Both the position numbers and the translations under genes were made by a program. A DNA stretch of 64,000 bases. It comes from Micromonospora musae (GTDB lineage Bacteria; Actinomycetota; Actinomycetes; Mycobacteriales; Micromonosporaceae). The notes under the pieces are model-generated. The model saw nothing but the letters and a program-made list of their open reading frames with translations. It did no database searches and was not told the DNA's origin. Within the stretch, counting starts at the first letter, position 1, and each line of letters begins with the position of its first letter. Below are positions 8,017 to 15,787 of this stretch, piece by piece. The stretch spans positions 1 to 64,000 of the forward strand of contig NZ_RAZT01000019.1 in assembly GCF_003626635.1 (NCBI RefSeq), given 5' to 3'.

Positions 8017-9054
8017 GTGAACGGTCGGGTTGAGGTCGTCCACATCGGGTGCTACACGGCGGAGAGCGGCGGGCGCGGAATCGGGGTCATGACGGCCCGC
8101 CGTGATCCGGCGTCCGGCACGTTGACGCTGCTGGACACCGTCGCGCCGACCGCCTCGCCGTCGTTCCTGGCCCGCCACCCGACCCGGCCCGTGCTGTACG
8201 CCGTCAACGAGCTGGCCGACGGGGCGGTCAGTGCGTGGCGGGTGGGTCCGGCCGGGGAGTTGACGCCGCTGGCCAGCCGGGCCACCGGTGGTGCCGAGCC
8301 GTGCCACCTGGCCGTGCTCCCGGGCGGTGGTCACCTCGTGGCCGCCAACTACGGCGGCGGCAGCGTCACGGTCTTTCCGCTCGACTCCGCCGGGGTGCCC
8401 GGCGAGCGCACCGATCTGGTGGCGCACGAGGGGCACGGTCCGGATCGGCAGCGGCAGGAGCGGGCGCACGCGCACATGGTCTCCCCGGGGCCCGCCGACG
8501 GCCCGCTGCTCGCGGTCGACCTCGGAACGGACTCGGTCTACCGGTACGACCTGGACCCCGCCTCGGGCCGACTGACGCCTCGGGGCGCGCGGCTGCGCAC
8601 CACGCCCGGCGCGGGCCCTCGACACCTGACCCGCCATCCGGACGGGCGGCGCGTTCACCTGGTGGGCGAGTTGGACGCGACGGTCACCACGTACGAGTTG
8701 ACGGCCGACGGGTCGCTGCGGGAGCTCAGCCGGGTGAACGCGAGCGGCCGGCCCGGGCACGTGCAGCCGTCGGAGATCGCGGTACGGCCGGACGGGAACT
8801 TCCTCTACGTGGCCAATCGTGGCGTCGGCACCATCGCCGTCTTCGATCTGCGGGGCGACCGGCCGGACCTGGTGGCCGAGGTGGAGACCGGCGGGGAGTG
8901 GCCCCGTCACTTCGCGCTGATCGGGGAGCACCTCTACGTGGCCGACGAGCGAGCGCACATGATTCGCACCTTCCGGGTCGACGCGCCGACGGGGGCGCCC
9001 GAGCCGGTCGATGAGCCGTTGCCGGTGCCGAGCCCGACGTGTGTGCTGCCCTGA
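8017..9054 (+). CDS. Lactonase family beta-propeller protein
   Basis: 345 residues of the 6-phosphogluconolactonase (Pgl/YbhE)-type lactonase family, a seven-bladed propeller. Visible blades carry the typical repeats: PSFLARHPTRPVLYAVNEL, EPCHLAVLPGGGHLVAANYGGGSV, PRHLTRHPDGRRVHLVGELD, and PSEIAVRPDGNFLYVANRG. Activity could be hydrolysis of 6-phosphogluconolactone or another sugar lactone; the sequence does not decide. There is no signal peptide, so it is cytoplasmic. GTG start at 8017 follows a GGAGGG about 15 nt upstream. It stands alone between the conservon and the VWA gene. Confidence 0.85.
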   Translation: MNGRVEVVHIGCYTAESGGRGIGVMTARRDPASGTLTLLDTVAPTASPSFLARHPTRPVLYAVNELADGAVSAWRVGPAGELTPLASRATGGAEPCHLAVLPGGGHLVAANYGGGSVTVFPLDSAGVPGERTDLVAHEGHGPDRQRQERAHAHMVSPGPADGPLLAVDLGTDSVYRYDLDPASGRLTPRGARLRTTPGAGPRHLTRHPDGRRVHLVGELDATVTTYELTADGSLRELSRVNASGRPGHVQPSEIAVRPDGNFLYVANRGVGTIAVFDLRGDRPDLVAEVETGGEWPRHFALIGEHLYVADERAHMIRTFRVDAPTGAPEPVDEPLPVPSPTCVLP

Positions 9055-9116
9055 GTCGGGGCGTACGGCGACCGGATCGGCCACACCGCGAGGCCGGTTG
9101 GTAACCCTCAGTTCCT

Positions 9117-9135
9117 AAACGTTGATCAACTGTTT
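9117..9135. promoter_or_regulatory. Dyad with GTTGATCAAC core, possible operator
   Basis: AAAC-GTTGATCAAC-TGTTT is a near-symmetrical AT-richer dyad 65-85 nt upstream of the VWA-protein start in an otherwise GC-rich region. It could be a regulator site for that gene, but no cognate regulator is adjacent. Confidence 0.35.
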
Positions 9136-9200
9136 CTCCTCCGTAACTTTCGTCCGAACGGTCATGGCAGTTCAGCCGCTGGGTACGCAAGATTGTCTGC

Positions 9201-10952
9201 GTGTCTGCAGGCCGCCATCGCATGCGTTCGAAGATTTCCGGAGTCGCCGCCGCCGCATCGGCGACGGCGCTCGTCGTTGTTGCGGCGGGCACCTGGTTCG
9301 GTTACCGGGAGTTGATACAACCCGCGTGTTCGGGTCAGATCCAGCTCTCGGTGGCCGTGTCGGCGGAGCTGGCCCCCGCGGTCGACGCCGCCGCCTCACA
9401 GTGGGTCGAGGACGGCGCGGCGGTGGGCGGCACCTGTATCGCCGTCAACGTCAGCGCCAGTGAGCCGGTCGACGTCGCGGCGGTGGTCGCCGCCAAGCAC
9501 GGCGCGGTCCTGGCCGGCGTGGGCCAGGCCAGCGGCACGGCCGTGGCGCCGGACGTCTGGATTCCGGACTCGTCCACCTGGCTGGTCCGGCTCAAGAAGG
9601 AGGCGACCGCCTTCGCGCCGACCAACGGCGCGTCGATCGCGCGCAGCCCGGTGGTCGTCGCGATGCCCCAACCGATCGCCATGCGGCTCGACTGGCCGAA
9701 CGCGAAGCTGAAGTGGACCGACCTGCTCAAGCAGGTGAACAGCAGCAAGCCGCTCTCCACCGGCATCGTCGAGCCCACCCGTGACAGCGCCGGGCTCTCC
9801 GGCCTGCTGTCGTTGACCGCGGCCGCGGGCGGCGCGGGCGGCGACCAGGAGACGACTGTCGGCGCGCTACGCGCGTTGGCCACGGGTCGCTCCGCCCTCC
9901 GCACCGACCTGCTCGAGCGGTTCCCGAAGTCGACCGATCCGGCGGCGATCGCGAGCGGCCTCGGCGCCGCTGCCCTCTCCGAAGAGGACGTGATCGCCTA
10001 CAACAAGACGAAGCCGCCGGTCCCCCTGGCCGCGCTCTACCTGGAACCGGCGCCGGCGCCACTGGACTATCCGTTCGCCGTGCTGCCCGGCGTCGAGCCG
10101 GACAAGGCTTCGGCGGCCCGGGTGCTCTTCGAGCTGCTGACCACCGGCGACTTCCGGGACCGGCTGGCCGCGCGCGGGCTGCGGGCGCCGGACGGCAACT
10201 GGGGCGCGGGGTTCGAGGCGCCGCAGGGCGCTCCCAGCCCGGCCGGAACGCCGGCCGCGCCGAACGGTGGCGGCACGGCGGCCGGCGGGCTGGACGGCGA
10301 CTCGATCGACCGGGTCGTCTCCAGCTGGTCCATCGCCACCCAGACCGGCCGGATGCTCGCCGTCATCGACGTCTCCGGCTCGATGAAGGCGGAGGTGCCG
10401 GCCGCCAACAACCGCAGCCGCGAGGAGGTCACGGTCGAGGCGGCCCGTCGCGGGCTCGGTCTCTTCGACAACTCGTGGCAGATCGGGCTCTGGACCTTCT
10501 CCACCAACCTGGTCGGAACCCGGGACTACAAGGAGTTGGTGGGCATCGCGCCGCTCTCCGGCAACCGGGGCAGGTTGGAGTCGGCGCTGAGCACCATCCG
10601 ACCGTCCGACGGTGACACCGGCCTCTACGACACCATCCTCGCGGCCTACAAGCGGGTGCAGGGCGACTGGCAGGCGGGCCGGGTGAACTCGGTGGTGCTC
10701 TTCACCGACGGCAAGAACGATGACAAGTCCGGCATCTCCCAGGCGAAGCTCCTCGCCGACCTGAAGGGCCTCGCCGACCCGGATCGGCCGGTGCAGGTCA
10801 TCCTGATCGGCATCGGCGACGGCGTGAGCAAGGCGGAGCTGGACTCGATCACGAAGGTGACCGGTGGCGGAAGCTTCGTCGCCAAGAACCCGACCGAGAT
10901 CGGGGGCATTTTCCTGAAGGCCATCGCGCTGCGGCCACCGGCGCCGCGCTGA
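9201..10952 (+). CDS. Secreted or membrane-anchored solute-binding/VWA domain protein
   Basis: 583 residues. An N-terminal hydrophobic segment (about 12-35) serves as signal or anchor. The next roughly 300 residues resemble an ABC-type periplasmic binding fold (QLSVAVSAELAPAVDAAASQWVED, then SPVVVAMPQPIAMRLDWPN). After a Gly/Ala/Pro linker (about 335-365) comes a von Willebrand factor A domain whose MIDAS motif is complete: DVSGSMK (DxSxS) and later FTDGKNDD. VWA domains bind a divalent metal and usually mediate protein contacts. Fusion to a binding-protein module with no permease nearby suggests adhesion, sensing or envelope assembly rather than transport. GTG at 9201 is used; ATG at 9222 is an alternative. 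A strong hairpin follows. Confidence 0.85.
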   Translation: MSAGRHRMRSKISGVAAAASATALVVVAAGTWFGYRELIQPACSGQIQLSVAVSAELAPAVDAAASQWVEDGAAVGGTCIAVNVSASEPVDVAAVVAAKHGAVLAGVGQASGTAVAPDVWIPDSSTWLVRLKKEATAFAPTNGASIARSPVVVAMPQPIAMRLDWPNAKLKWTDLLKQVNSSKPLSTGIVEPTRDSAGLSGLLSLTAAAGGAGGDQETTVGALRALATGRSALRTDLLERFPKSTDPAAIASGLGAAALSEEDVIAYNKTKPPVPLAALYLEPAPAPLDYPFAVLPGVEPDKASAARVLFELLTTGDFRDRLAARGLRAPDGNWGAGFEAPQGAPSPAGTPAAPNGGGTAAGGLDGDSIDRVVSSWSIATQTGRMLAVIDVSGSMKAEVPAANNRSREEVTVEAARRGLGLFDNSWQIGLWTFSTNLVGTRDYKELVGIAPLSGNRGRLESALSTIRPSDGDTGLYDTILAAYKRVQGDWQAGRVNSVVLFTDGKNDDKSGISQAKLLADLKGLADPDRPVQVILIGIGDGVSKAELDSITKVTGGGSFVAKNPTEIGGIFLKAIALRPPAPR

Positions 10953-10969
10953 CCCGCCGGACAGCCTCG

Positions 10970-11005
10970 GGGCCCGTCGTACCGCTCGATCGGTACGGCG
11001 GGCCC
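10970..11005 (+). terminator. Terminator of the VWA gene
   Basis: A 15-bp GC-rich stem (10970-10984 with 10991-11005, one mismatch) with a 6-nt loop, followed by TCTTCC, begins 17 nt after the stop codon. Confidence 0.75.
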
Positions 11006-11165
11006 TCTTCCATCCGCGCCCACGGCCAGGAAAAGTGACGGCAATACGTCGCAAGCAATCGGCCACCATGGTTGTCAGGGAGGATGTCGACGTGCCCCGG
11101 CATCGTCGGCCCCCGCCCGGCCCGATAGTCGACCCGGGGCCGTCCTGAGCGAAGTGGGAGGGCTG

Positions 11166-12650
11166 GTGACCTCGGCTACGCTGTTGACCCCTGCCAGGAC
11201 GCCGTGGACTCCGGAGGGCACCCCGCCCGGAGCCGCGACCCGCATCGACGAGCGGGCCTACGTCCGTGCCCTCGTCGTGCTGGACAGCGTCGTTCTGACC
11301 GTCGCTCTGCTGGTCGGCTACCTCGCCCGCTTCGGCGACGAGGTGCCGAGCGGTTCGAAGGTCCCCTACGTGCTGGTGGCGCCCGGGCTGGTGCTCGTCT
11401 GGCTGGTCTCGCTCAAGGCGTTGGGCTGCTACGACGACCGGGTGATCGGCTACGGCGCGGACGAGTACCGCCGGGTGAGCACCGCAAGCCTGCGCCTGGC
11501 CGGTGGGATCGCCATCGTCGGCTACGTGGCCGACGTGGGCGTGTCCCGGGGCTTCCTGGCGATCTCGTTCGCGGTCGGCACCCTCGGCCTGGAAGTGGCC
11601 CGGTTCGCCGCCCGCAAGCGGCTGCACCGGGCGCGTTCGCACGGCGGCGGCTGGTCCCGCAAGGTGCTGGTGGTCGGCGACACCGCCCACGTGCTGGAGC
11701 TGGTGCAGACCCTGCGGCGTGAGCCGTACGCCGGCTACCACGTGGTCGGCGCCTGCATCCCGGACGCGCTGCTCGCCCCGGTGCCGCAGCGGCTCGGTGA
11801 CGTGCCGGTGGTCGGGTCGTTCCGGGGCATTCCCGAGGCCGCCACCGCGATCGGCGCGGACACTGTCGCCGTCACCGCGTCGGGTGAGCTGACCGCCGCG
11901 CGGCTGCGCCGGCTCGGCTGGCAGCTCGAGGGCACCGGCGTCGACCTCGTCGTCGCTCCGGCGCTGACCGACGTGGCCGGCCCCCGCATCCACACCCGTC
12001 CGGTCGCCGGGCTGCCGCTGATCCACGTCGAGGCGCCCGAGTTCCGGGGCACGCGCAAGCTGGTGAAGGGGTTCGTCGACCGGGCCGCCGCCGGCGTCGC
12101 GTTGACGCTGCTGCTGCCGGTGCTCTCGGTCATCGCCCTCGCCATCCGGCTGGACAGCCGCGGGCCGGTCTTCTTCCGGCAGACCCGGGTCGGCCGCGGC
12201 GGGCACGAGTTCGGGGTGTGGAAGTTCCGCACGATGGTGGTCAACGCGGACGCCCTGCTGACCGAGCTGACCGCCCGCAACGAGACCGACGGCCTGATGT
12301 TCAAGATGCGCGACGATCCCCGGGTCACCCGGGTCGGGCGGCTGCTGCGCAAGTGGTCGCTGGACGAGCTGCCGCAGCTGGTCAACGTCCTGCTCGGCCA
12401 GATGAGTCTGGTCGGCCCCCGACCGCCGTTGCCGTCCGAGGTGGCCCGCTACGACGGGGACGTGGCCCGGCGACTGCTGGTCAAGCCGGGCATGACCGGG
12501 CTCTGGCAGGTCAGTGGACGGTCCGACCTGAGCTGGGAGGACGGCATCCGCCTCGACCTCTACTACGTGGAGAACTGGTCGCTCGCGGCCGACCTCACGA
12601 TCCTCTGGAAGACCTTCGGCGCGGTGGTCAACGGCCGCGGGGCGTACTGA
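11166..12650 (+). CDS. Polyprenyl-phosphate sugar-1-phosphate transferase (exopolysaccharide initiation)
   Basis: Membrane enzyme expected to transfer a sugar-1-phosphate from a nucleotide sugar to undecaprenyl/decaprenyl phosphate, the first step of exopolysaccharide assembly. N-terminal TM helices (to about residue 155) are followed by a Rossmann-like domain (KVLVVGDTAHVLELVQTL). A re-entrant hydrophobic helix comes next (GVALTLLLPVLSVIALAI). The PF02397 catalytic domain has FRQTRVGRGG, VWKFRTMV, DELPQLVNVLLG, MSLVGPRPP and PGMTGLWQVSGRSDL. About 494 residues is normal for the family. I prefer GTG 11166 (GGGAGG just upstream) to GTG 11154. No other polysaccharide genes are adjacent. Confidence 0.9.
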   Translation: MTSATLLTPARTPWTPEGTPPGAATRIDERAYVRALVVLDSVVLTVALLVGYLARFGDEVPSGSKVPYVLVAPGLVLVWLVSLKALGCYDDRVIGYGADEYRRVSTASLRLAGGIAIVGYVADVGVSRGFLAISFAVGTLGLEVARFAARKRLHRARSHGGGWSRKVLVVGDTAHVLELVQTLRREPYAGYHVVGACIPDALLAPVPQRLGDVPVVGSFRGIPEAATAIGADTVAVTASGELTAARLRRLGWQLEGTGVDLVVAPALTDVAGPRIHTRPVAGLPLIHVEAPEFRGTRKLVKGFVDRAAAGVALTLLLPVLSVIALAIRLDSRGPVFFRQTRVGRGGHEFGVWKFRTMVVNADALLTELTARNETDGLMFKMRDDPRVTRVGRLLRKWSLDELPQLVNVLLGQMSLVGPRPPLPSEVARYDGDVARRLLVKPGMTGLWQVSGRSDLSWEDGIRLDLYYVENWSLAADLTILWKTFGAVVNGRGAY

Positions 12651-12660
12651 GCGCGCGGGG

Positions 12661-13791
12661 TCAGGATCGCCTGCCGGTCCAGTCCACGCAGACCACGACG
12701 GCGTCGTCGATCAGGTCGCCGGCCACGAACGCGCGCAGGTCGCCGAGGAGCGAGCGGACGGCGTCCAGTGGCTCCATCGGCCCGGTACGGCGCAGGAAAC
12801 GCTCCAGCGCCGTCTCGCCGTAGTGGGCGTGCTTCCCGACCGCGTCGATCACCCCGTCGCTGAGCACGAAGAGCCGTTCCCCCCGGTGCAGCGGGAACCG
12901 CTGCTCGCGGTAGTCGGTCGCCTCGAACATGCCGAGGGGGAACTGCGCCTCCAGCTGCTGCTCGACCACCTCGCCGTCGCGGACGCGCATCAGCTGGGGC
13001 GATCCGGCGTCGACGGCGCTCATCACCCCGCTCTCCAGGTCGAGCTCCAGCAGCAGGGCGGAGAGGTACTGGTCGCCCCGGTACAGGTCGTAGATCGCCT
13101 GGTCGGCGAGGGCGGCCTGATCGGCCAGCGCGAGCCGGGCCCGGCGGGCGTTACGCAGCGCGCTGGTGGCCAGCGCGGTCAGCATCGACGCCGCGACCCC
13201 CTCACCCATCCCGTTGATGATCGCCACCCAGAGCCGCTGCCCGTCGTCGGACCAGTCGAAGCTGTCACCCCGCACCGCGTACGCCGGCTCCAGCTGCCCG
13301 GCGAGGCGGAACGCGGCCCGGGTGCGGCTGCGCCCCGGCAGCAGCTCCCACTGCATCTCGGCGGCGAGGGTCAGGCGTCGGCTGCGTCGGGCGGTGCGGT
13401 AGACGTCGGTGCCGGCGGAGACGGCGGCCAGCTCGTGGCCGAGCGCGGTGGCGATCCGGGCGAGCTCCTCCCGTACGGCCGGCTCGTCGGGCACCGGAGC
13501 CAGTCGCAGGACGCCGCGCCGCTCACCTCGCATGCTCACCGGAAAGTACCCGGTCGGGCCGTCCAGCACCGGCTCCTGGTGGTCGAAGCAGCGCCAGGCG
13601 GGGTGCCCGGGGCTGGTGATCCCCGCCCCCTCGCCGAGCGGCAGCAGGACCGCGAGCCGGTAGTCGACCTGGAGCAGCTCGGCGGCGGTGATCCCGTACG
13701 TCTCGGCGAGAACGCCCGCGACGGCGTCGACCAGCCGGTGGGCCGGCGCGTCGGTAAGCGCCTCTCGTGCCCGATTGACCGGTTTGCTCAT
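12661..13791 (-). CDS. PP2C/SpoIIE-type phosphatase with GAF-like N-terminus
   Basis: 376 residues. The N-terminal half resembles a GAF-type sensor; the C-terminal half (about 140-376) is a PP2C_SIG/SpoIIE domain that normally dephosphorylates anti-sigma-factor antagonists. GDSFDW, LFVLSDGVIDA and the terminal DDAVVVCVDW keep acidic metal-binding positions. In the motif that is usually D-x-MGHG the sequence reads IINGMGEG, with Asn in place of Asp, so activity may be altered. The start at 13791 is supported by GAGGAG upstream; longer in-frame starts overlap the divergent MarR gene. No anti-sigma partner is adjacent. It is divergent from the MarR gene with only 59 bp between them. Confidence 0.85.
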   Translation of the reverse strand: MSKPVNRAREALTDAPAHRLVDAVAGVLAETYGITAAELLQVDYRLAVLLPLGEGAGITSPGHPAWRCFDHQEPVLDGPTGYFPVSMRGERRGVLRLAPVPDEPAVREELARIATALGHELAAVSAGTDVYRTARRSRRLTLAAEMQWELLPGRSRTRAAFRLAGQLEPAYAVRGDSFDWSDDGQRLWVAIINGMGEGVAASMLTALATSALRNARRARLALADQAALADQAIYDLYRGDQYLSALLLELDLESGVMSAVDAGSPQLMRVRDGEVVEQQLEAQFPLGMFEATDYREQRFPLHRGERLFVLSDGVIDAVGKHAHYGETALERFLRRTGPMEPLDAVRSLLGDLRAFVAGDLIDDAVVVCVDWTGRRS

Positions 13792-13850
13792 TCCCCGCTC
13801 CTCGTTCGGCGGCCCGATCCGCCGGTTCGGCGGAGTACTCTCGGGCCACC

Positions 13851-14423
13851 ATGGCCGAACTGCACGAACCACCGGACTCCGCGCCGAGTATGGCTGCCGC
13901 ACTGGATGCTGCGGCGGGTGCCCTACTCACCGTATGGGAAGCGGCGCGGGAGCGGACGACCAGCCGCGTGTCCGGCGCGCAGTTGCGTGCGGTGATGGTG
14001 GTCGAGCAGCACGACGGGATCAATCTCCGCCGGCTCGCGAGCCGGCTCGACATGCTGCTCAGCTCGGCCAGCCGGCTCTGCGACCGGCTCGTGGCCGCCG
14101 GGATGCTCGAGCGCGAGCCGGGGCGGCTCGACCGTCGGGAGATCGCGCTGCACCTCACCCCGGAGGCCCGCCGCCTCCTCACCGAGCTGCGGGAGGACCG
14201 GCGGGAGCAGCTCGCCCGCATCCTCTCCGGGATGACCGCGGAGAGCCGGGAGGCGCTGCTGCACGGGATGCGGGAGTTCGACGAGACCGCCCGCCGGCAG
14301 GAGGCCGAGTCCGCCCCGGTGGAGCCGGTGCCGGTCCGGCCGGACGGGTTCGACGGCGACGCCGCGACCCTGCCCGCGCCCCGCGACTGGTCGGACGGAT
14401 CACCGGTGGCCCGTACGGCCTGA
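13851..14423 (+). CDS. MarR family transcriptional regulator
   Basis: 190 residues. A winged helix-turn-helix spans about 40-110: SGAQLRAVMVVEQHDGINLRRLASRLDMLLSSASRLCDRLVAAGMLERE, then the wing with DRREIALHLTPEARRLL. The C-terminal 45 residues are Pro/Glu-rich and extra to the family core. It probably controls itself and the divergent phosphatase gene, since the shared intergenic region is just 59 bp. TACTCT at 13836-13841 is a plausible -10 that would give a very short leader. There is no Shine-Dalgarno. Ligand unknown. Confidence 0.85.
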   Translation: MAELHEPPDSAPSMAAALDAAAGALLTVWEAARERTTSRVSGAQLRAVMVVEQHDGINLRRLASRLDMLLSSASRLCDRLVAAGMLEREPGRLDRREIALHLTPEARRLLTELREDRREQLARILSGMTAESREALLHGMREFDETARRQEAESAPVEPVPVRPDGFDGDAATLPAPRDWSDGSPVARTA

Positions 14424-14472
14424 CCCGCGGCCGCCTGCCCGGGATCGGCCGGGTCCACCCGGCGCGGGTCGC

Positions 14473-15711
14473 TCAGCCGGTGCGCGCCAGCCAACCCGCC
14501 GGCCGCGCGATGATCCGGCGCACCACCGAGCCGGCCGCCCCCACCGCCGCGGCGTCGGCGCCGAGGGCCGCCGGTCGGACGGTGACCGGTGACCAGGCGG
14601 CGGTGAGCACCCGGCGGGAGATCTCGTCGAGCACCGGTGGGCGCAGCCACGGGGTGAGCGGGGCGTAGCCGCCGCCGAGCACCACGGTGTCCAGGTCGAG
14701 CAGGTTCACCACGGAGGCGACCGCGATGCCGAGCGCGGTGCCGGCCTCGTGCAGCGCGCCCAGCGCGTCCGCCGAGCCGGCGGTGGCGAGTTCGGCCAGC
14801 CGGAGGGGGGCCGTGTCGGCCGGCAGGTCGGCCCGGTCCAGGCCGGCGGCGGCGAGGATCGCCTCCTGCCCGGCGTACTGCTCCAGGCAGCCCCGGCCGC
14901 CGCAGCGGCAGCTGCGCCCCTGCGAGTGGACGGGGATGTGCCCGATCTCGCCGCTCCAGCCGCGGGCGCCGCGGAAGAGGTCGCCGTCGAGCACGATCCC
15001 GGCGCCGATGCCGACCTCGCCGGAGATGTGCAGGAAGCTGCTCGGCCCGTCGGTGTCGGCGTGCAGCTCGCCGAGCGCGGAGAGGTTCGCCTCGTTGTCG
15101 ACCACGATCAGGGGTACGCCGTCGACCCGTTCGGTCAGCGGGGGGAGTCCGGCGAGCAGCGTCGGCACCGGCACGTCCCGCCAGCCGAGGTTGGGCGCCA
15201 GCCGGACCGTGCCGGCGTCGTCGACCAGGCCGGGCACGCCGAGCGCCGCTCCGGCCAGGGTGAGTCCCTGCGCGGCGGCCTCGGCCCGGGCCTGCCCGGC
15301 CAGCTCGACGAGTCGGTGGAGCGCGTCGGCGGGGGAGACCGGCCGCAGGTCGGCGCGGCGCACGGTGTGGTGCCGTACCCGCCCGGCGAGGTCGACCACG
15401 CAGACGGCGAGGTAGTCGACGTTGATCTCCAGCCCGAGCCCGGCGGGACCGTTGCCGGCCAGCACGAGCCCACGGGCCGGTCGGCCCGCACCGGTACGCG
15501 GGGCCGGTTCGGCCTCGGTCACCAGCCGGCCGGTGATCAGGTCCTCGACGACGGCGGAGACGGTGGCCCGGGTGAGGCCGGTCTCGGCGGCGAGGTCGGC
15601 CCGGGACGGCGGGCGCTCGGCGGCGGCGATCCGGCCGAGCACCACGGCGAGGTTGAGCTCGCGCAGGCTGCCCTGGCGGACCGCGCCGCCGGGGCCGGGG
15701 GTAGGCGTCAC
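14473..15711 (-). CDS. xylR: ROK family repressor, probable xylose operon regulator XylR
   Basis: 412 residues. An N-terminal winged HTH (RQGSLRELNLAVVLGRIAAAERPPSRADLAAETGLTRATVSAVVEDLI) is fused to a ROK sugar-kinase-like domain. That domain has GLGLEINVDYLAVCVVDL, GEVGIGAGIVLDGDLFRGARGWSGEIGHIPV and the zinc motif CRCGGRGCLEQ. Position divergent from xylA-xylB strongly suggests it is the D-xylose-responsive repressor of those genes and of itself. The start is GTG 15711, matching the expected N-terminus of the family; the much longer open frame to 16233 runs antisense into xylA and is not used. Confidence 0.9.
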   Translation of the reverse strand: MTPTPGPGGAVRQGSLRELNLAVVLGRIAAAERPPSRADLAAETGLTRATVSAVVEDLITGRLVTEAEPAPRTGAGRPARGLVLAGNGPAGLGLEINVDYLAVCVVDLAGRVRHHTVRRADLRPVSPADALHRLVELAGQARAEAAAQGLTLAGAALGVPGLVDDAGTVRLAPNLGWRDVPVPTLLAGLPPLTERVDGVPLIVVDNEANLSALGELHADTDGPSSFLHISGEVGIGAGIVLDGDLFRGARGWSGEIGHIPVHSQGRSCRCGGRGCLEQYAGQEAILAAAGLDRADLPADTAPLRLAELATAGSADALGALHEAGTALGIAVASVVNLLDLDTVVLGGGYAPLTPWLRPPVLDEISRRVLTAAWSPVTVRPAALGADAAAVGAAGSVVRRIIARPAGWLARTG

Positions 15712-15714
15712 CCC

Positions 15715-15743
15715 TTGACAGTGCCACAGGTCAGCCAAATAAT
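15715..15743 (+). promoter_or_regulatory. xylA promoter
   Basis: TTGACA at 15715-15720, a 17-bp spacer, then AATAAT at 15738-15743: a near-perfect vegetative (HrdB-type) promoter pointing at xylA, about 45 nt upstream of its start. Confidence 0.8.
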
Positions 15744-15761
15744 TCAATCGCTGAACAAATA
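15737..15761. promoter_or_regulatory. Operator-like dyad for the ROK repressor
   Basis: Core TTCA-ATCGC-TGAA (15743-15755) lies inside a wider AT-rich, partly symmetrical 25-bp block. It overlaps the -10 and the expected transcription start of xylA, where a bound repressor would block the polymerase. ROK repressors of xylose genes bind AT-rich dyads of this kind. Confidence 0.6.
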
Positions 15762-15787
15762 GCCGACCCCACCCCTCGGAGGCTGCC

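Noticed and set aside
9867..12206. 779-codon minus-strand frame
   Set aside because: Antisense to the VWA and sugar-transferase genes, which have clear domains; low-complexity translation.
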